32,708 nucleotides of DNA from Deltaproteobacteria bacterium (GTDB taxonomy: Bacteria; Desulfobacterota; JAFDED01): contig JAFDED010000077.1 of assembly GCA_019310535.1 (NCBI GenBank), forward strand, positions 1 through 32,708, in the 5' to 3' direction. This document shows positions 17,629-25,722 of the stretch, piece after piece (the stretch's first letter is position 1; each line of letters opens with the position of its first letter). The translations under genes were made by a program, and so were the position numbers. The notes below the pieces were generated by a model, which saw only the letters and a list, made by a program, of their open reading frames with translations, searched no databases and was not told where the DNA came from.

Positions 17629-18237
17629 TCAATCGGGTGTGATGATCCGGTGGGCGGCGTTGAGGGTACCGATTATCTCGTACATGTTGGTTACCCGCCC
17701 TACCCTGAGCTTCTCCTTGAGGCCGAAGTGTTCCAGACAGGTGCCGCAAGAGAGGACCTCCACCATCCTCTCCTCCAGAAGCTGAATGGCTTCCAGGACC
17801 TCTGAGCCATCTGTGGTAAGGTGGACGCCTGAATTCACGAAGAGCATCCGCCAGGGACGAGGCTCGATGTCGATCCAGGTCCTGATGAATCCCCCCATGA
17901 GTTTGCGTCCCAGCTCCTGTGAACCCCTGCCCATCTGATCAGTGCCAAAGTAAATCACTGTGCCGGTATGGGCGGGAGCCGGACATGAAACCTCGGCTTT
18001 AGGCAAAGGTGTTGCGTTATCCCGGTGGATGCTGATGCGAAATTGACCGGGACTTACCTCTGTGAAGTCCACGCGACACCCTATGCTGCCGGCATATCGA
18101 AGGACGTTGTCCCGTGAGCTAACAGAGTCTGCCAGAACCACCAGTTCTCGCTCCCCACGCTCAAGAGCCTTCCTGGTCTCGAGAACAGGCTGCGGGCACG
18201 CCAGCCCACGGGCATCGACTTCGTTGACTTCCTTCAT
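17629..18237 (-). CDS. yedF: Sulfurtransferase-like selenium metabolism protein YedF
   Basis: 202-residue protein with a TusA-like N-terminal domain (about 1-75; CPxP signature in GLACPQPVLETRKAL) and a DsrE-like C-terminal domain (about 90-200) bearing CGTCLEHFGL. This architecture defines the selenium-associated YedF family, found almost only in selenium-using genomes and probably involved in handling selenium for SelD; the exact reaction is not established. The ATG at 18237 is supported by a Shine-Dalgarno AAAGGA; a 21-codon open extension upstream lacks one. It is followed by selD in the same direction. Confidence 0.9.
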   Translation of the reverse strand: MKEVNEVDARGLACPQPVLETRKALERGERELVVLADSVSSRDNVLRYAGSIGCRVDFTEVSPGQFRISIHRDNATPLPKAEVSCPAPAHTGTVIYFGTDQMGRGSQELGRKLMGGFIRTWIDIEPRPWRMLFVNSGVHLTTDGSEVLEAIQLLEERMVEVLSCGTCLEHFGLKEKLRVGRVTNMYEIIGTLNAAHRIITPD

Positions 18238-18704
18238 TGCGCATCCTTTCTGCTCGCCGCGCTCAGCGTGCAACCTTCGAGTGCACACGCACATCCACAC
18301 CGGCCGGTACCGCTGATAAAATCGGCACGCCTGAGACGCCTGTTCAAGGAGAGTACCCTACGTTTAACCCGGCTTTTATGAAAATCGGTCGATAACCAAA
18401 ATAATAATTACGAGGATATGTGGAGAAAAAGGAGAGAAAGTTGAGTGTGATGGGCCGGAGTAACGGATTTAAACCATACATTGATTCACCTCGCCACCGC
18501 CGGAGGCGCCGCCCCCGGTCCAGTGGTTCATCATACCTTCAACACCGATGAAACTGTGTTCATTCTCACCACTCGACTTCCCCAACAGGCCGTGGTTAAC
18601 ATACTCTCATTCTCCGCCTGCATTCAGGCCAAATAACGCCCATTCGATTTTATATTATAGTCAGGATGGTGCTGTTTGTCAATTGCGTCTGGTCAGCGGG
18701 TGTA
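18238..18704. other. Intergenic stretch between yedF and the ferritin-like gene
   Basis: About 467 bases. It contains a short minus-strand open stretch (18606-18469) of coding-like, Gly-rich character, reported separately, and otherwise no gene. No tRNA was recognised; in particular it does not look like selC. The minus-strand TATAAT near 18655 could be a -10 element but lacks a good -35. Confidence 0.4.
18469..18606 (-). other. Short Gly-rich open stretch, doubtful small gene or remnant
   Basis: 45 sense codons before TAA, reading through SSGENEHSFIGVEGMMNHW and a run rich in Gly ending VNQCMV. No ATG start except the internal Met-Met, where GAAGG sits too close to be a normal Shine-Dalgarno. 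The codon choice looks coding. It could be the tail of a decayed gene or a 20-residue peptide gene. Not recognised. Confidence 0.2.
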
Positions 18705-19157
18705 TCACCACTCTCTATCCATGAACTCCTCTTGATACATGGTCTCCAGGCGCAGTTTGTGGCGCACCTCCTGTTCCGCCAAGACTGCAAAAAGCTTCTT
18801 GGTGTCTGGGTCGCTCACCATACTCCCCATGTCCATGTACATTTTTTTTGCCATTTCCTCGCTTTTCATGGCAAACATTATGGCTTCCTGTGGGTTCATA
18901 TCCTCGCTGTATTTCACATCCACCATGTAGTCGCTGATCTTCAGGTCAGGCACATCCGTCAATATGTGTTTTCGGACTGCATCCATATCCATCTTCTCAA
19001 GGAAGTTCTTATGCCCATCTTCTTCGACAGCCAGCTCTTCGAACATCTTTTTCGTCCCCGCTGTCGTTCGCTGGGCGAACATCCGATATAGGCTTGCGGC
19101 GTTGATCTCTTCCCGAATGGCGTAGCGTCGGATATCCTCAAAGGAATCGTATCGCAT
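18705..19157 (-). CDS. Ferritin-like (rubrerythrin-type) diiron protein without rubredoxin domain
   Basis: 150-residue all-helical protein with the two half-site motifs of the rubrerythrin family: Glu17 in the first helix with EEDGH (45-49), and Glu100/101 with EQEVRH (128-133). There are no CxxC pairs, so the rubredoxin domain is absent. Members of this group act in peroxide reduction or iron handling in anaerobes. The start at 19157 is supported by AAAGGGGAAA upstream; the longer open frame is not preferred. It is a single gene, on the same strand as yedF but 467 bases upstream of it. Confidence 0.85.
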   Translation of the reverse strand: MRYDSFEDIRRYAIREEINAASLYRMFAQRTTAGTKKMFEELAVEEDGHKNFLEKMDMDAVRKHILTDVPDLKISDYMVDVKYSEDMNPQEAIMFAMKSEEMAKKMYMDMGSMVSDPDTKKLFAVLAEQEVRHKLRLETMYQEEFMDREW

Positions 19158-19637
19158 CAGATTTCCCCTTTCTTTAATAAAACCGGCATCAGCATGGTGT
19201 TTCGATGTTGTGTACCATAAAATCATTGGTTGGACAATAAAAAAATATTACATCAAACCCTAAATCCGAAAAGAAACAAAAAATATTTTGAGGGCTGCAT
19301 ACGCCGATTGGGAGATGGTCGGTGCATCTCGCCCGTGTTGGATCATGCGATTTGCCGCAAAGGGCGGGGAGAATTCATTTATCCGGACTCCCCGCGCTAA
19401 CTTGTCAGTGCTGTCGCGCAATGCAATCGTCCTTTAAAAGGAATGCTTTAACAATTACGTATCTCGCTCTCAGGAGCGGCACCCAGTATTGAATACATTA
19501 CCTTGAGATCCACCTTGTCTCCCGGCTTGACGGTTCAGGCACAACAGACGCATCTTCAATCCTTATCATTGTCCATGCTGACGCTGACGGCTGATACGCG
19601 TATCGTCATAGTATTTCGGCCACCCGGCTCGCCCGCA
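19158..19637. other. Intergenic stretch with coding-like debris and a GC hairpin
   Basis: About 480 bases downstream of the repeat-protein gene. On the minus strand two short segments look coding but are in different frames: one ending GRNTMTIRVSAVSVSMDNDK (about 19635-19555) and one reading TVKPGDKVDLKVMYSILGAA (about 19535-19450). They may be remnants of a further secreted protein. A perfect eight-pair stem GCGGGGAG/CTCCCCGC (19364-19371 with 19388-19395) lies beyond them and may mark a transcript end, though without a U-tract. Confidence 0.35.
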
Positions 19638-21731
19638 TTATGGCTGTATCCTAAACACACCCTGAGTGTACACGCTCTGGTCGCTGGTGATCCGCTGGTT
19701 GGAGTAAAAAGGAAGCGGCTGGTTGGGACCGCCGAGACTGGAACCGCCGTCAGCAAAAAAATAGAAGGTTCCATCTTCCGCTTGAAAGCAGAAATAGAAA
19801 TCCAGCTCCCGGTCTCGTGCACCGTAAATCCAGGCATTTACGTTAAAGAACTGCCCGGCGGACGGCGTGGAACCGTTGGGGAACTCAAAGTTCAGTACGG
19901 GCGGGGTGGCTTGTGAAGGATCCACTGCTCCCTCACCCTCCTCACTGTAGCGAAGTATGGTTTCAGATTCTCCTACTACGAAAACCTCTCCGCTGGATGC
20001 TGCCCATACGCCGGTAAGATCATTATATTGTGAAAGAGAAGGGTCTGCACCGATTGACCAGAAGGTGCCATCATAATGCAGGATAACTCCCCCTTCCCCC
20101 ACGGCGAACGCATCGTTCGGCGAGCTGCCCCAGATGCTGTCAAGTCCAGCAATAGCGGCTATGGGCATGTGGCTCCACATTTGACCATTATAGTGAAGTA
20201 TTTCACCGGTACTTACAAGAGCGAACACGTCAGTGGGCGAATTGCCCCAGATGGCATGAATCCACAACGTTGTCCCGCTATACATCTGGGTCCATGATGT
20301 GCCGTCATAGTGCAGGATGGTTCCCCCTTCCCCCACGGCGTACACATCGGAAGACGAACTGCCCCAGATGCCAAAAAATCGAACATCTGTCCCACTATAC
20401 ATCTGGGTCCATGATGTGCCGTCATAGTGCAGGATGGTTCCCCCCCAATCCGCAGCATATACGTCGGTGGGCGAGCTGCCCCAGATGGCATGAAGCCACG
20501 CGTCGCTACCGCTCTCCATCGAACTCCACGAATATCCGTCATAGTGGAGGATAGTACCGCTATAACCTATGGCGAAAACATCGGTAGGCCCGCTGCCCCA
20601 GACCGCACTAAGCCACCTGCTTGTCCCGCTCTCCATCCGGTGCCATGATTGGCCGTCAAAGTGAAGAATGGTTCCAGACTGACCAACGGCGAACACATCG
20701 TTCGGCGAGCTGCCCCAAACGGCATAAAGCGGGGCACCTGTCCCACTGTGCATCTGGCCCCAGAATTGGCCGCTGTAGTGAAGGATGTTACCCTCTTCTC
20801 CCTCGGCAAACACATCGGAAGACGAACTGCCCCAGATACCATAAAAATCCGTTTCTGATCCGCTCTCCATCTGGCGCCAAGATGAGCCATCATAGTGTAA
20901 GATGGTACCCCTGTTGCCCGCGGCGAAAATATCGAAAGGCCCGCTGCCCCAGATGGCATAAAGAAATTGGTCTGTCCCGCTCTCCATCGAACTCCACGAA
21001 TATCCGTCATAGTGCAGGATGGTACCATGAAAACCTACGGCGAAAACATCGTTAGGCGAACTGCCCCAGATGGCCTTAAGCGTCTCGTCTGTACCGCTGG
21101 TAATCCCGCTCCATGATCGGCCGTCATAGTGAAGAATGGTTCCATCATTACCCACGGCGAAAACATCGTTGGGCGAACTGCCCCAGATGCCATATAGATA
21201 TATATCTGTACCTATCCCGCTTTCCATTGGGTACCAGGTTTGCCCGTCAAAGTGAAGAATGGTTCCATATTGACCAACGGCGAAAACATCATTTGGTGAG
21301 CTGCCCCAGACGGCATAAAGCCAATAACCGGTCCCACTATACATCCCGCTCCATGAATTGCCATCATAGTGCAGGACGGTACCGCTGCCGCCAACGGCGA
21401 ACACATCGTTCGCCAAGCTGCCCCAGATGCCATAAAGGTCTGAAGCGGTTACACTTTGCAGCAGGCTCCAGGATATTCCGTCATAATGAAGGATGCCTCC
21501 ATTTTCGCCAACAGAAAATATATCATTCGGACCACTCCCCCACACTGCATTTTGTGTGGGGAACCCACCCCGCATGCGTTGCCACTGCCGCTCGGCTTGA
21601 GCAACCCCGGGAAAAAGGATGAGTATAACGAATTGAAGGATTACGAGCAGCACAATCATGACTCGCATAGCAGCACATTGTATTTTAGATATCTCACATT
21701 GCTTCAAAAACCAACTTGACTTTACAAACAT
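19638..21731 (-). CDS. Secreted 14-repeat (propeller-like) protein, paralogue 1
   Basis: 697 residues with an N-terminal signal (hydrophobic segment about 23-42, FPGVAQA then ERQW). The body holds 14 tandem units of about 39 residues with the pattern IWGSSPNDVFAVG-xx-GTILHYDG-x-SWxxM-x-SGT; two neighbouring units share DGTSWTQMYSGT exactly. A C-terminal globular segment (from about 605) contains GQFFNVNAWIYGARDRELDF and FCFQAEDGTFYFFADGG. Fourteen units of this length and strand pattern would suit two seven-bladed beta-propellers. The start is supported by AAGGAGGGAGATC directly before the ATG. Compared with paralogue 2, 33 residues are missing near the C-terminus (SVY-T-QGVFRIQ), in frame. 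Function unknown; likely extracellular or periplasmic. Confidence 0.8.
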   Translation of the reverse strand: MFVKSSWFLKQCEISKIQCAAMRVMIVLLVILQFVILILFPGVAQAERQWQRMRGGFPTQNAVWGSGPNDIFSVGENGGILHYDGISWSLLQSVTASDLYGIWGSLANDVFAVGGSGTVLHYDGNSWSGMYSGTGYWLYAVWGSSPNDVFAVGQYGTILHFDGQTWYPMESGIGTDIYLYGIWGSSPNDVFAVGNDGTILHYDGRSWSGITSGTDETLKAIWGSSPNDVFAVGFHGTILHYDGYSWSSMESGTDQFLYAIWGSGPFDIFAAGNRGTILHYDGSSWRQMESGSETDFYGIWGSSSSDVFAEGEEGNILHYSGQFWGQMHSGTGAPLYAVWGSSPNDVFAVGQSGTILHFDGQSWHRMESGTSRWLSAVWGSGPTDVFAIGYSGTILHYDGYSWSSMESGSDAWLHAIWGSSPTDVYAADWGGTILHYDGTSWTQMYSGTDVRFFGIWGSSSSDVYAVGEGGTILHYDGTSWTQMYSGTTLWIHAIWGNSPTDVFALVSTGEILHYNGQMWSHMPIAAIAGLDSIWGSSPNDAFAVGEGGVILHYDGTFWSIGADPSLSQYNDLTGVWAASSGEVFVVGESETILRYSEEGEGAVDPSQATPPVLNFEFPNGSTPSAGQFFNVNAWIYGARDRELDFYFCFQAEDGTFYFFADGGSSLGGPNQPLPFYSNQRITSDQSVYTQGVFRIQP
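19774..19857 (-). repeat. 84-bp near-identical segment, copy in paralogue 1
   Basis: Matches 22037-22120 at 83 of 84 positions by eye (difference at 19806). It codes for the FNVNAWIYGARDRELDFYFC part of the shared C-terminal domain. Confidence 0.8.
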
Positions 21732-21801
21732 GATCTCCCTCCTTTGGAGACATACGTATCATCTTACTCATTATGTGCAAGTTTATGTTATGCAAACTGT
21801 A

Positions 21802-23928
21802 TCACTGCTGTATTCTCAGCACACCCTGGGCCAGGGAGAGGACTTCCTCACTGTCTGGCCGCGCCACGGCGAAGTAGAGCGGGTACTCCCCTGCCGCGCC
21901 ATGAGGCACCATGACCGGCCAGATAAGCATATACACGCTCTGGTCGCTGGTGATCCGCTGGTTGGAGTATAAGGGAAGCGCCTGATTGGGGCCGCCCAGA
22001 CGGGCACCCCCGTCAGCGAAGAAATAAAAGGTTCCGTCTTCCGCTTGAAAGCAGAAATAGAAATCCAGTTCCCGGTCTCGTGCACCGTAAATCCAGGCAT
22101 TTACGTTAAAGAACTGCCCGACGGACGGCGTGAAACCGTTGGGGAAGTCGAAGTTCACCACCAGCCCTGAACCCTGGGACTGCGTTACATCAGCCGCCTC
22201 ACTATATCGGAGTATGCTCTCCGTTTCTCCGGCTACAAACACCTCACCGCCCGGGGCTGCCCAAACACCATTAAGGTTATTATTCTGAGTGATGAGAGGG
22301 ACTTCCATGCTGGACCATGATGTGCCGTCTGAGTGAAGTATGGTGCCGCTGTGTCCAACAGCATAAACATCGGTGGGCGAACTTCCCCAGATGCCCATGA
22401 GGTGTTCGTTCGTCCAGCTATGCATCTGTCCCCATGATTGGCCGTTATAGTGGAGGATGGTGCCGCTGTCGCCAACGACATACACGTCGGCGGGCGAGCT
22501 GCCCCAAATTCCGGTAAAGTGGACGTCCAAGCCGGTCATTCGGTTCCATGACCGGCCGTCATAGTGAAGTAATGTCCTATCGCCCGCGATGTATACGTCG
22601 GTGGGCGAACTGCCCCAGACAGCACTTAGATTATTATTCACCCCGGTTATCCTTCCCCACGATAGGCCGTCATAGTGCAGGATAGTGCCGTTATCACCAA
22701 CAACGTAAACGTCGGTGGGCGAACTGCCCCAGACGCCATAAAGGTCTTCATTTGTTCCGCTCACCATTCGGCGCCATGAATGGCCGTCATAGTGCAGGAT
22801 TATACCAGTCCACCCCACGGCATAGACGTCGGCGGAAGAGCTGCCCCATACCGCCACCAGCGCCAAATCCGTCCAGCTCTCCATTCGGTTCCATGATTGG
22901 CCCTCATAGTGCAGGATCATACCGTCCCAGCCAACGGCAAAGACATCGGCGGGCGAGCTTCCCCAGATGCCATAGAGCCAGTTATCCGTCCCGCTCATCC
23001 GGCTCCACGACTGGCCGTTATAGTGCAGGATGGTGCCGCTGGCACCCACGGCATATACGTTGGAGTCAGAAGAGCCCCAAACGGCTTCAAGCCAATTTAT
23101 GGTATCACTCACCACCGGTCCCCATGATTGGCCGTCATAGTGCAGGATGGCGCCATCATCTCCGACAACATAAATGTCAGAGTGAGATGTGCCCCAGATA
23201 CCTGTGAGGAATTTGTCTGTCCAGCTCTCCATCCCGCTCCATGATCGGCCTCCATAGTGAAGGATAGTGCCGTTGTCGCCGGCAACATAAACATCGGAGG
23301 GAGAAGTGCCCCAGATAACCCACAGGTTTTGGTCTGCTCCGCTATTCATCTGGCTCCATGATTGGCCGTCATAGTGCAGGATGGTGCCGCTGGTACCGAC
23401 CGCATAAACATTGGAGGCAGAAGTGCCCCATACGCTGTTGAGCCGGTTATATGTCCAGCTCTCCATCCCGTTCCATGATCGTCCGTCATAGTGCAGGATG
23501 GTGCCGCTATCACCCACGGCGTATACGTCTGTGGAAGAGCTGCCCCAGACGCCCCACAGGCCTTCTTCTGTTCCGCTCTCCATCCGGCCCCATGATTGGC
23601 CGTCATAGTGCAGGATGGTGCCGCTGGCACCCACTACGAATACGTCTGTGGAAGAACTGCCCCAGACGCCATTAAGATTTTCAGTTGTTCCGCTCATTTG
23701 AAGAATAAATGACTGGCCGTCGAAATGGAGAATACTTCCATTAAGACCCACTGAAAATATGTCATTCGGGTTGTTTCCCCATATTGCCATTTGATGAGGG
23801 AACCCGCCGCTTATCCGTTGCCACTGCCTCTCGGCTTGAGAGACCCCGGGACAAAGAATAAACGTTATGAATATGAATATCGCCAGAGCAAGCCCTAGCT
23901 TTGCCGCCATTTTATGCTTCCCAGACAT
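21802..23928 (-). CDS. Secreted 14-repeat (propeller-like) protein, paralogue 2
   Basis: 708 residues from the ATG at 23928 (Shine-Dalgarno GGGAGGAGA; a start 14 codons upstream has none). Signal peptide about 1-32, ending CPGVSQA before ERQWQR, the same junction as in paralogue 1. It too has 14 units of the WGSSPTDVYAVG/GTILHYDG type, the last one degenerate (VWAAPGGEVFVAG). The C-terminal domain is complete and ends with GEYPLYFAVARPDSEEVLSL then AQGVLRIQQ, the part lost from paralogue 1. The genes are tandem, 70 bases apart, and probably co-transcribed from the promoter at about 24054. Similar units are seen in uncharacterised secreted proteins of delta-proteobacteria and myxobacteria, as far as I recall. 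No catalytic motif seen; a binding or adhesion role is inference. Confidence 0.8.
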   Translation of the reverse strand: MSGKHKMAAKLGLALAIFIFITFILCPGVSQAERQWQRISGGFPHQMAIWGNNPNDIFSVGLNGSILHFDGQSFILQMSGTTENLNGVWGSSSTDVFVVGASGTILHYDGQSWGRMESGTEEGLWGVWGSSSTDVYAVGDSGTILHYDGRSWNGMESWTYNRLNSVWGTSASNVYAVGTSGTILHYDGQSWSQMNSGADQNLWVIWGTSPSDVYVAGDNGTILHYGGRSWSGMESWTDKFLTGIWGTSHSDIYVVGDDGAILHYDGQSWGPVVSDTINWLEAVWGSSDSNVYAVGASGTILHYNGQSWSRMSGTDNWLYGIWGSSPADVFAVGWDGMILHYEGQSWNRMESWTDLALVAVWGSSSADVYAVGWTGIILHYDGHSWRRMVSGTNEDLYGVWGSSPTDVYVVGDNGTILHYDGLSWGRITGVNNNLSAVWGSSPTDVYIAGDRTLLHYDGRSWNRMTGLDVHFTGIWGSSPADVYVVGDSGTILHYNGQSWGQMHSWTNEHLMGIWGSSPTDVYAVGHSGTILHSDGTSWSSMEVPLITQNNNLNGVWAAPGGEVFVAGETESILRYSEAADVTQSQGSGLVVNFDFPNGFTPSVGQFFNVNAWIYGARDRELDFYFCFQAEDGTFYFFADGGARLGGPNQALPLYSNQRITSDQSVYMLIWPVMVPHGAAGEYPLYFAVARPDSEEVLSLAQGVLRIQQ
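22037..22120 (-). repeat. 84-bp near-identical segment, copy in paralogue 2
   Basis: Partner of 19774-19857. The flanking repeat arrays of the two genes are much less alike at DNA level, so this block points to recent duplication or gene conversion. Confidence 0.8.
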
Positions 23929-24053
23929 TGCAGTCTCCTCCCGGGAGTTTTTCCATAAATAGTTGTTCATTCCATTACCCGATGCAAATGAGAGAAAAAA
24001 TCTTCACCTTAACTTCAAATGATATTTTGATAAAACATCCAAAGGGTACAGTA

Positions 24054-24082
24054 CTTTTATATCATCACAAAAAAATGGTCAA
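24054..24082 (-). promoter_or_regulatory. Sigma70-type promoter of the tandem repeat-protein genes
   Basis: Minus strand TTGACC (24082-24077), 17-base spacer, TAAAAG (24059-24054), with an overlapping TATAAA. About 125 bases upstream of the ATG at 23928. Confidence 0.5.
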
Positions 24083-24424
24083 GTTGATTTGACTCAGGAC
24101 TTTCCCCGATAATTCACACAGATTTATCAAAATGCTTTGAATTGTAATTCCTTGGATTCATCAGCAAGTGAACAAGGAATTTTGGAGAAATTTTTCGAAA
24201 AGGGAGGGTGGCCCAGACGGCTTGTCGTCTGGGTCGCGAAGCGACAAGAGGCTGTCCACGCAAAGTCCTTGTTCTGCCGGCATACATGTGAACATGAGAG
24301 GAATATCCGGGCAATCCTGATCCTGAGTTTGGGGTCGGCAAGTTAACGGATCGGTGAAAAGGGCCTTGTGACGCGCATTTAGGGGGATAGAGAAAAATCG
24401 GCGTGTGTCTACACTTTTTGAGGG
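24083..24424. other. Gene-free stretch with tandem hairpins, left of the IS remnant
   Basis: About 340 bases without a supportable gene. The notable feature is the pair of abutting hairpins at 24212-24245. Otherwise nothing recognised. Confidence 0.45.
24212..24245 (+). repeat. Two abutting perfect hairpins
   Basis: CCCAGACG-GCTTGT-CGTCTGGG (24212-24233) shares its last G with GTCGC-GAA-GCGAC (24233-24245), whose core GCGAAGC is an unusually stable mini-hairpin in DNA. No U-tract. Could be a REP-like unit or a relic of a mobile element end. Confidence 0.45.
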
Positions 24425-24453
24425 GGATTTTTAGACTTTTTCCTGCCCTAAAA
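24425..24453 (+). repeat. Left terminal inverted repeat of the IS remnant
   Basis: Begins GGATTTTTAG, then TTTTT, CCTG and CTAAAA in the same order as the right repeat read inward from 25459, with small gaps between the blocks. Confidence 0.6.
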
Positions 24454-25301
24454 CGAGATTGGGGACTGGAATATTTTGAGTTTTCAGTATATTACGGGTA
24501 TCGGCAGGAAGTTCGATTCTCCTGAAGAACTTGTAGCCAGGCGTGAGAAATTCTGAAATTGCAGTTTGTCTAGCTTGCACCGGATTCTGCTCCACATCTC
24601 CCCGCAGCTTATCTCGGCCACGCGTTCTATCAGCAAGGCGAGAACGCATATCTTGACATGGGCCTCAATGCGGCGAGGCACCCAATGGTACAGGGGAGAC
24701 ATCTTGATCTGAGTCCGTTTCAGGGAGCGGAAGCATCGCTCGATGACCATCAGGCCCTTGTACCCACAGGCCTCGTCTTCAAGGCTGATGGTATCATCGT
24801 TGGTCACAAGGATCCATTTGCCGTCATACTTCTTTGCAGCCATCGATCCCAAATGCCAAGTTTGGATTCCGGCTCACAGAGGCGATTGGTCAGCATGGCC
24901 AGCAAGGCTCTCTCATAAGGGGCTTTCAGAGCACTGGCTTTACAGATATGACGCAAGGCCTCTCCTATGCCCGATCGGTCCCACAAAGCCTCGATAACCA
25001 ATGGTGTATCCAGGGTAAGGGTGCGGATGAGTTTGAGATCCCTGGGGAGTCACGGCAGGAGATCACCCTCTGGTTTCTCGCTCTCTTCACAAGGATCGAT
25101 AACGTGCAGGCCGCAGACTCTGGCAATAGAGCGGCACAGCCGGACGAAATGATCGCGATCCAGTCGGTCCGCCCTGCCGAAGTTGTGGATGATCCGGGCA
25201 ACGGGCTTTCCGGTCACAGGGTGGCGCTCATTGTGGGCCAGTTGATAGTACTGGACGATGGAACCGTCTTTGTTTTTTCTTTGAGTAGTCCTGAGGTACA
25301 T
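24431..25301 (-). pseudogene. IS1634-family transposase, frameshifted and internally deleted
   Basis: The fragments, read in order on the minus strand, are: an N-terminal part (25301-25050) with YYQLAHNERHPVTGKPVARI and HNFGRADRL, as in IS1634-type transposases; after a frameshift, LDTPLVIEALWDRSGIGEAL (about 25020-24845); then a junction near 24845 where the central region with the first catalytic Asp residues is absent; then KYDGKWILVTNDDTISLEDE and GYKGLMVIERCFRSLK, which carries the catalytic Glu region of the DDE fold; and, after another frameshift, RRIELPADTRNILKTQNIPV ending at 24431. About 290 codons remain of an expected 500 or more. Non-functional. Confidence 0.78.
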
Positions 25302-25306
25302 GGCTG

Positions 25307-25327
25307 TTTACATGTATAGCATGTAAA
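25307..25327. repeat. Perfect eight-base inverted repeat upstream of the transposase remnant
   Basis: TTTACATG-TATAG-CATGTAAA, immediately upstream of the transposase start on the minus strand. It has the form of an operator or a promoter-blocking hairpin for the IS. Confidence 0.45.
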
Positions 25328-25426
25328 TAAAGCCATATCAACAAAAAAATCATAATTCGTGTGCCTGCATGATGTCAGCTTTTACAACAGTCCCGCTTGA
25401 GTTGAGGAGTTGATTTTATGGACCCA

Positions 25427-25459
25427 TTTTAGAATCAGGCAAAAATGGGCTAAAAATCC
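25427..25459 (-). repeat. Right terminal inverted repeat of the IS remnant
   Basis: Read on the minus strand from 25459: GGATTTTTAG, CCCA, TTTTT, G, CCTG, ATT, CTAAAA. It shares four blocks with the left repeat. Confidence 0.6.
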
Positions 25460-25722
25460 ACTTACATATCCCAAACTCTAGTTTTACACCCATATTGCTT
25501 CCAATATGACAAAAAAAAGCAGGATCATGCATCATGTGAATCCTCGATTTTGAACAGATTCTCGAGCAGGAAAGACCTTCACCCGTCTCATGGCTTGACG
25601 CTCAGCTTTGGAAGCCTCATTTCCAAGGAGCGATATGAAAGTTCGCTGGCGGCTGGATGCTGCTGACAAACGAGACTGGAGACCGCGGTCCTGTTTTTAT
25701 TACTGTTATCTGCGCAGGCCTC
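25460..25722. other. Intergenic stretch between the IS remnant and phoU
   Basis: About 263 bases, no gene seen. GACCGCGGTC (about 25681-25690), a perfect palindrome followed on the plus strand by TGTTTTTATT, resembles a small terminator. Confidence 0.35.

Larger units (their letters stand above)
24425..25459 (-). mobile_element. Decayed IS1634-like insertion sequence, internally deleted
   Basis: About 1.03 kb bounded by imperfect inverted repeats and containing the broken transposase described separately. Full-length relatives are about 1.7-2 kb, so roughly half is missing. No target duplication is evident. Family assignment rests on the transposase N- and C-terminal patterns. Confidence 0.65.

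Noticed and set aside
18480..18560. GC-rich stretch as a selC tRNA
   Set aside because: No acceptor stem, T-arm or anticodon arm could be folded; the nearby selenium genes were the only reason to suspect it.
18607..18609. TGA before the Gly-rich stretch read as a second selenocysteine codon
   Set aside because: The frame upstream of the TGA is open for only about 15 codons and has no start codon; no SECIS-like stem follows.
19638..23928. CRISPR array or satellite DNA
   Set aside because: The regular period of about 117-120 bases consists of in-frame codon repeats with substitutions, not identical repeats with unique spacers.
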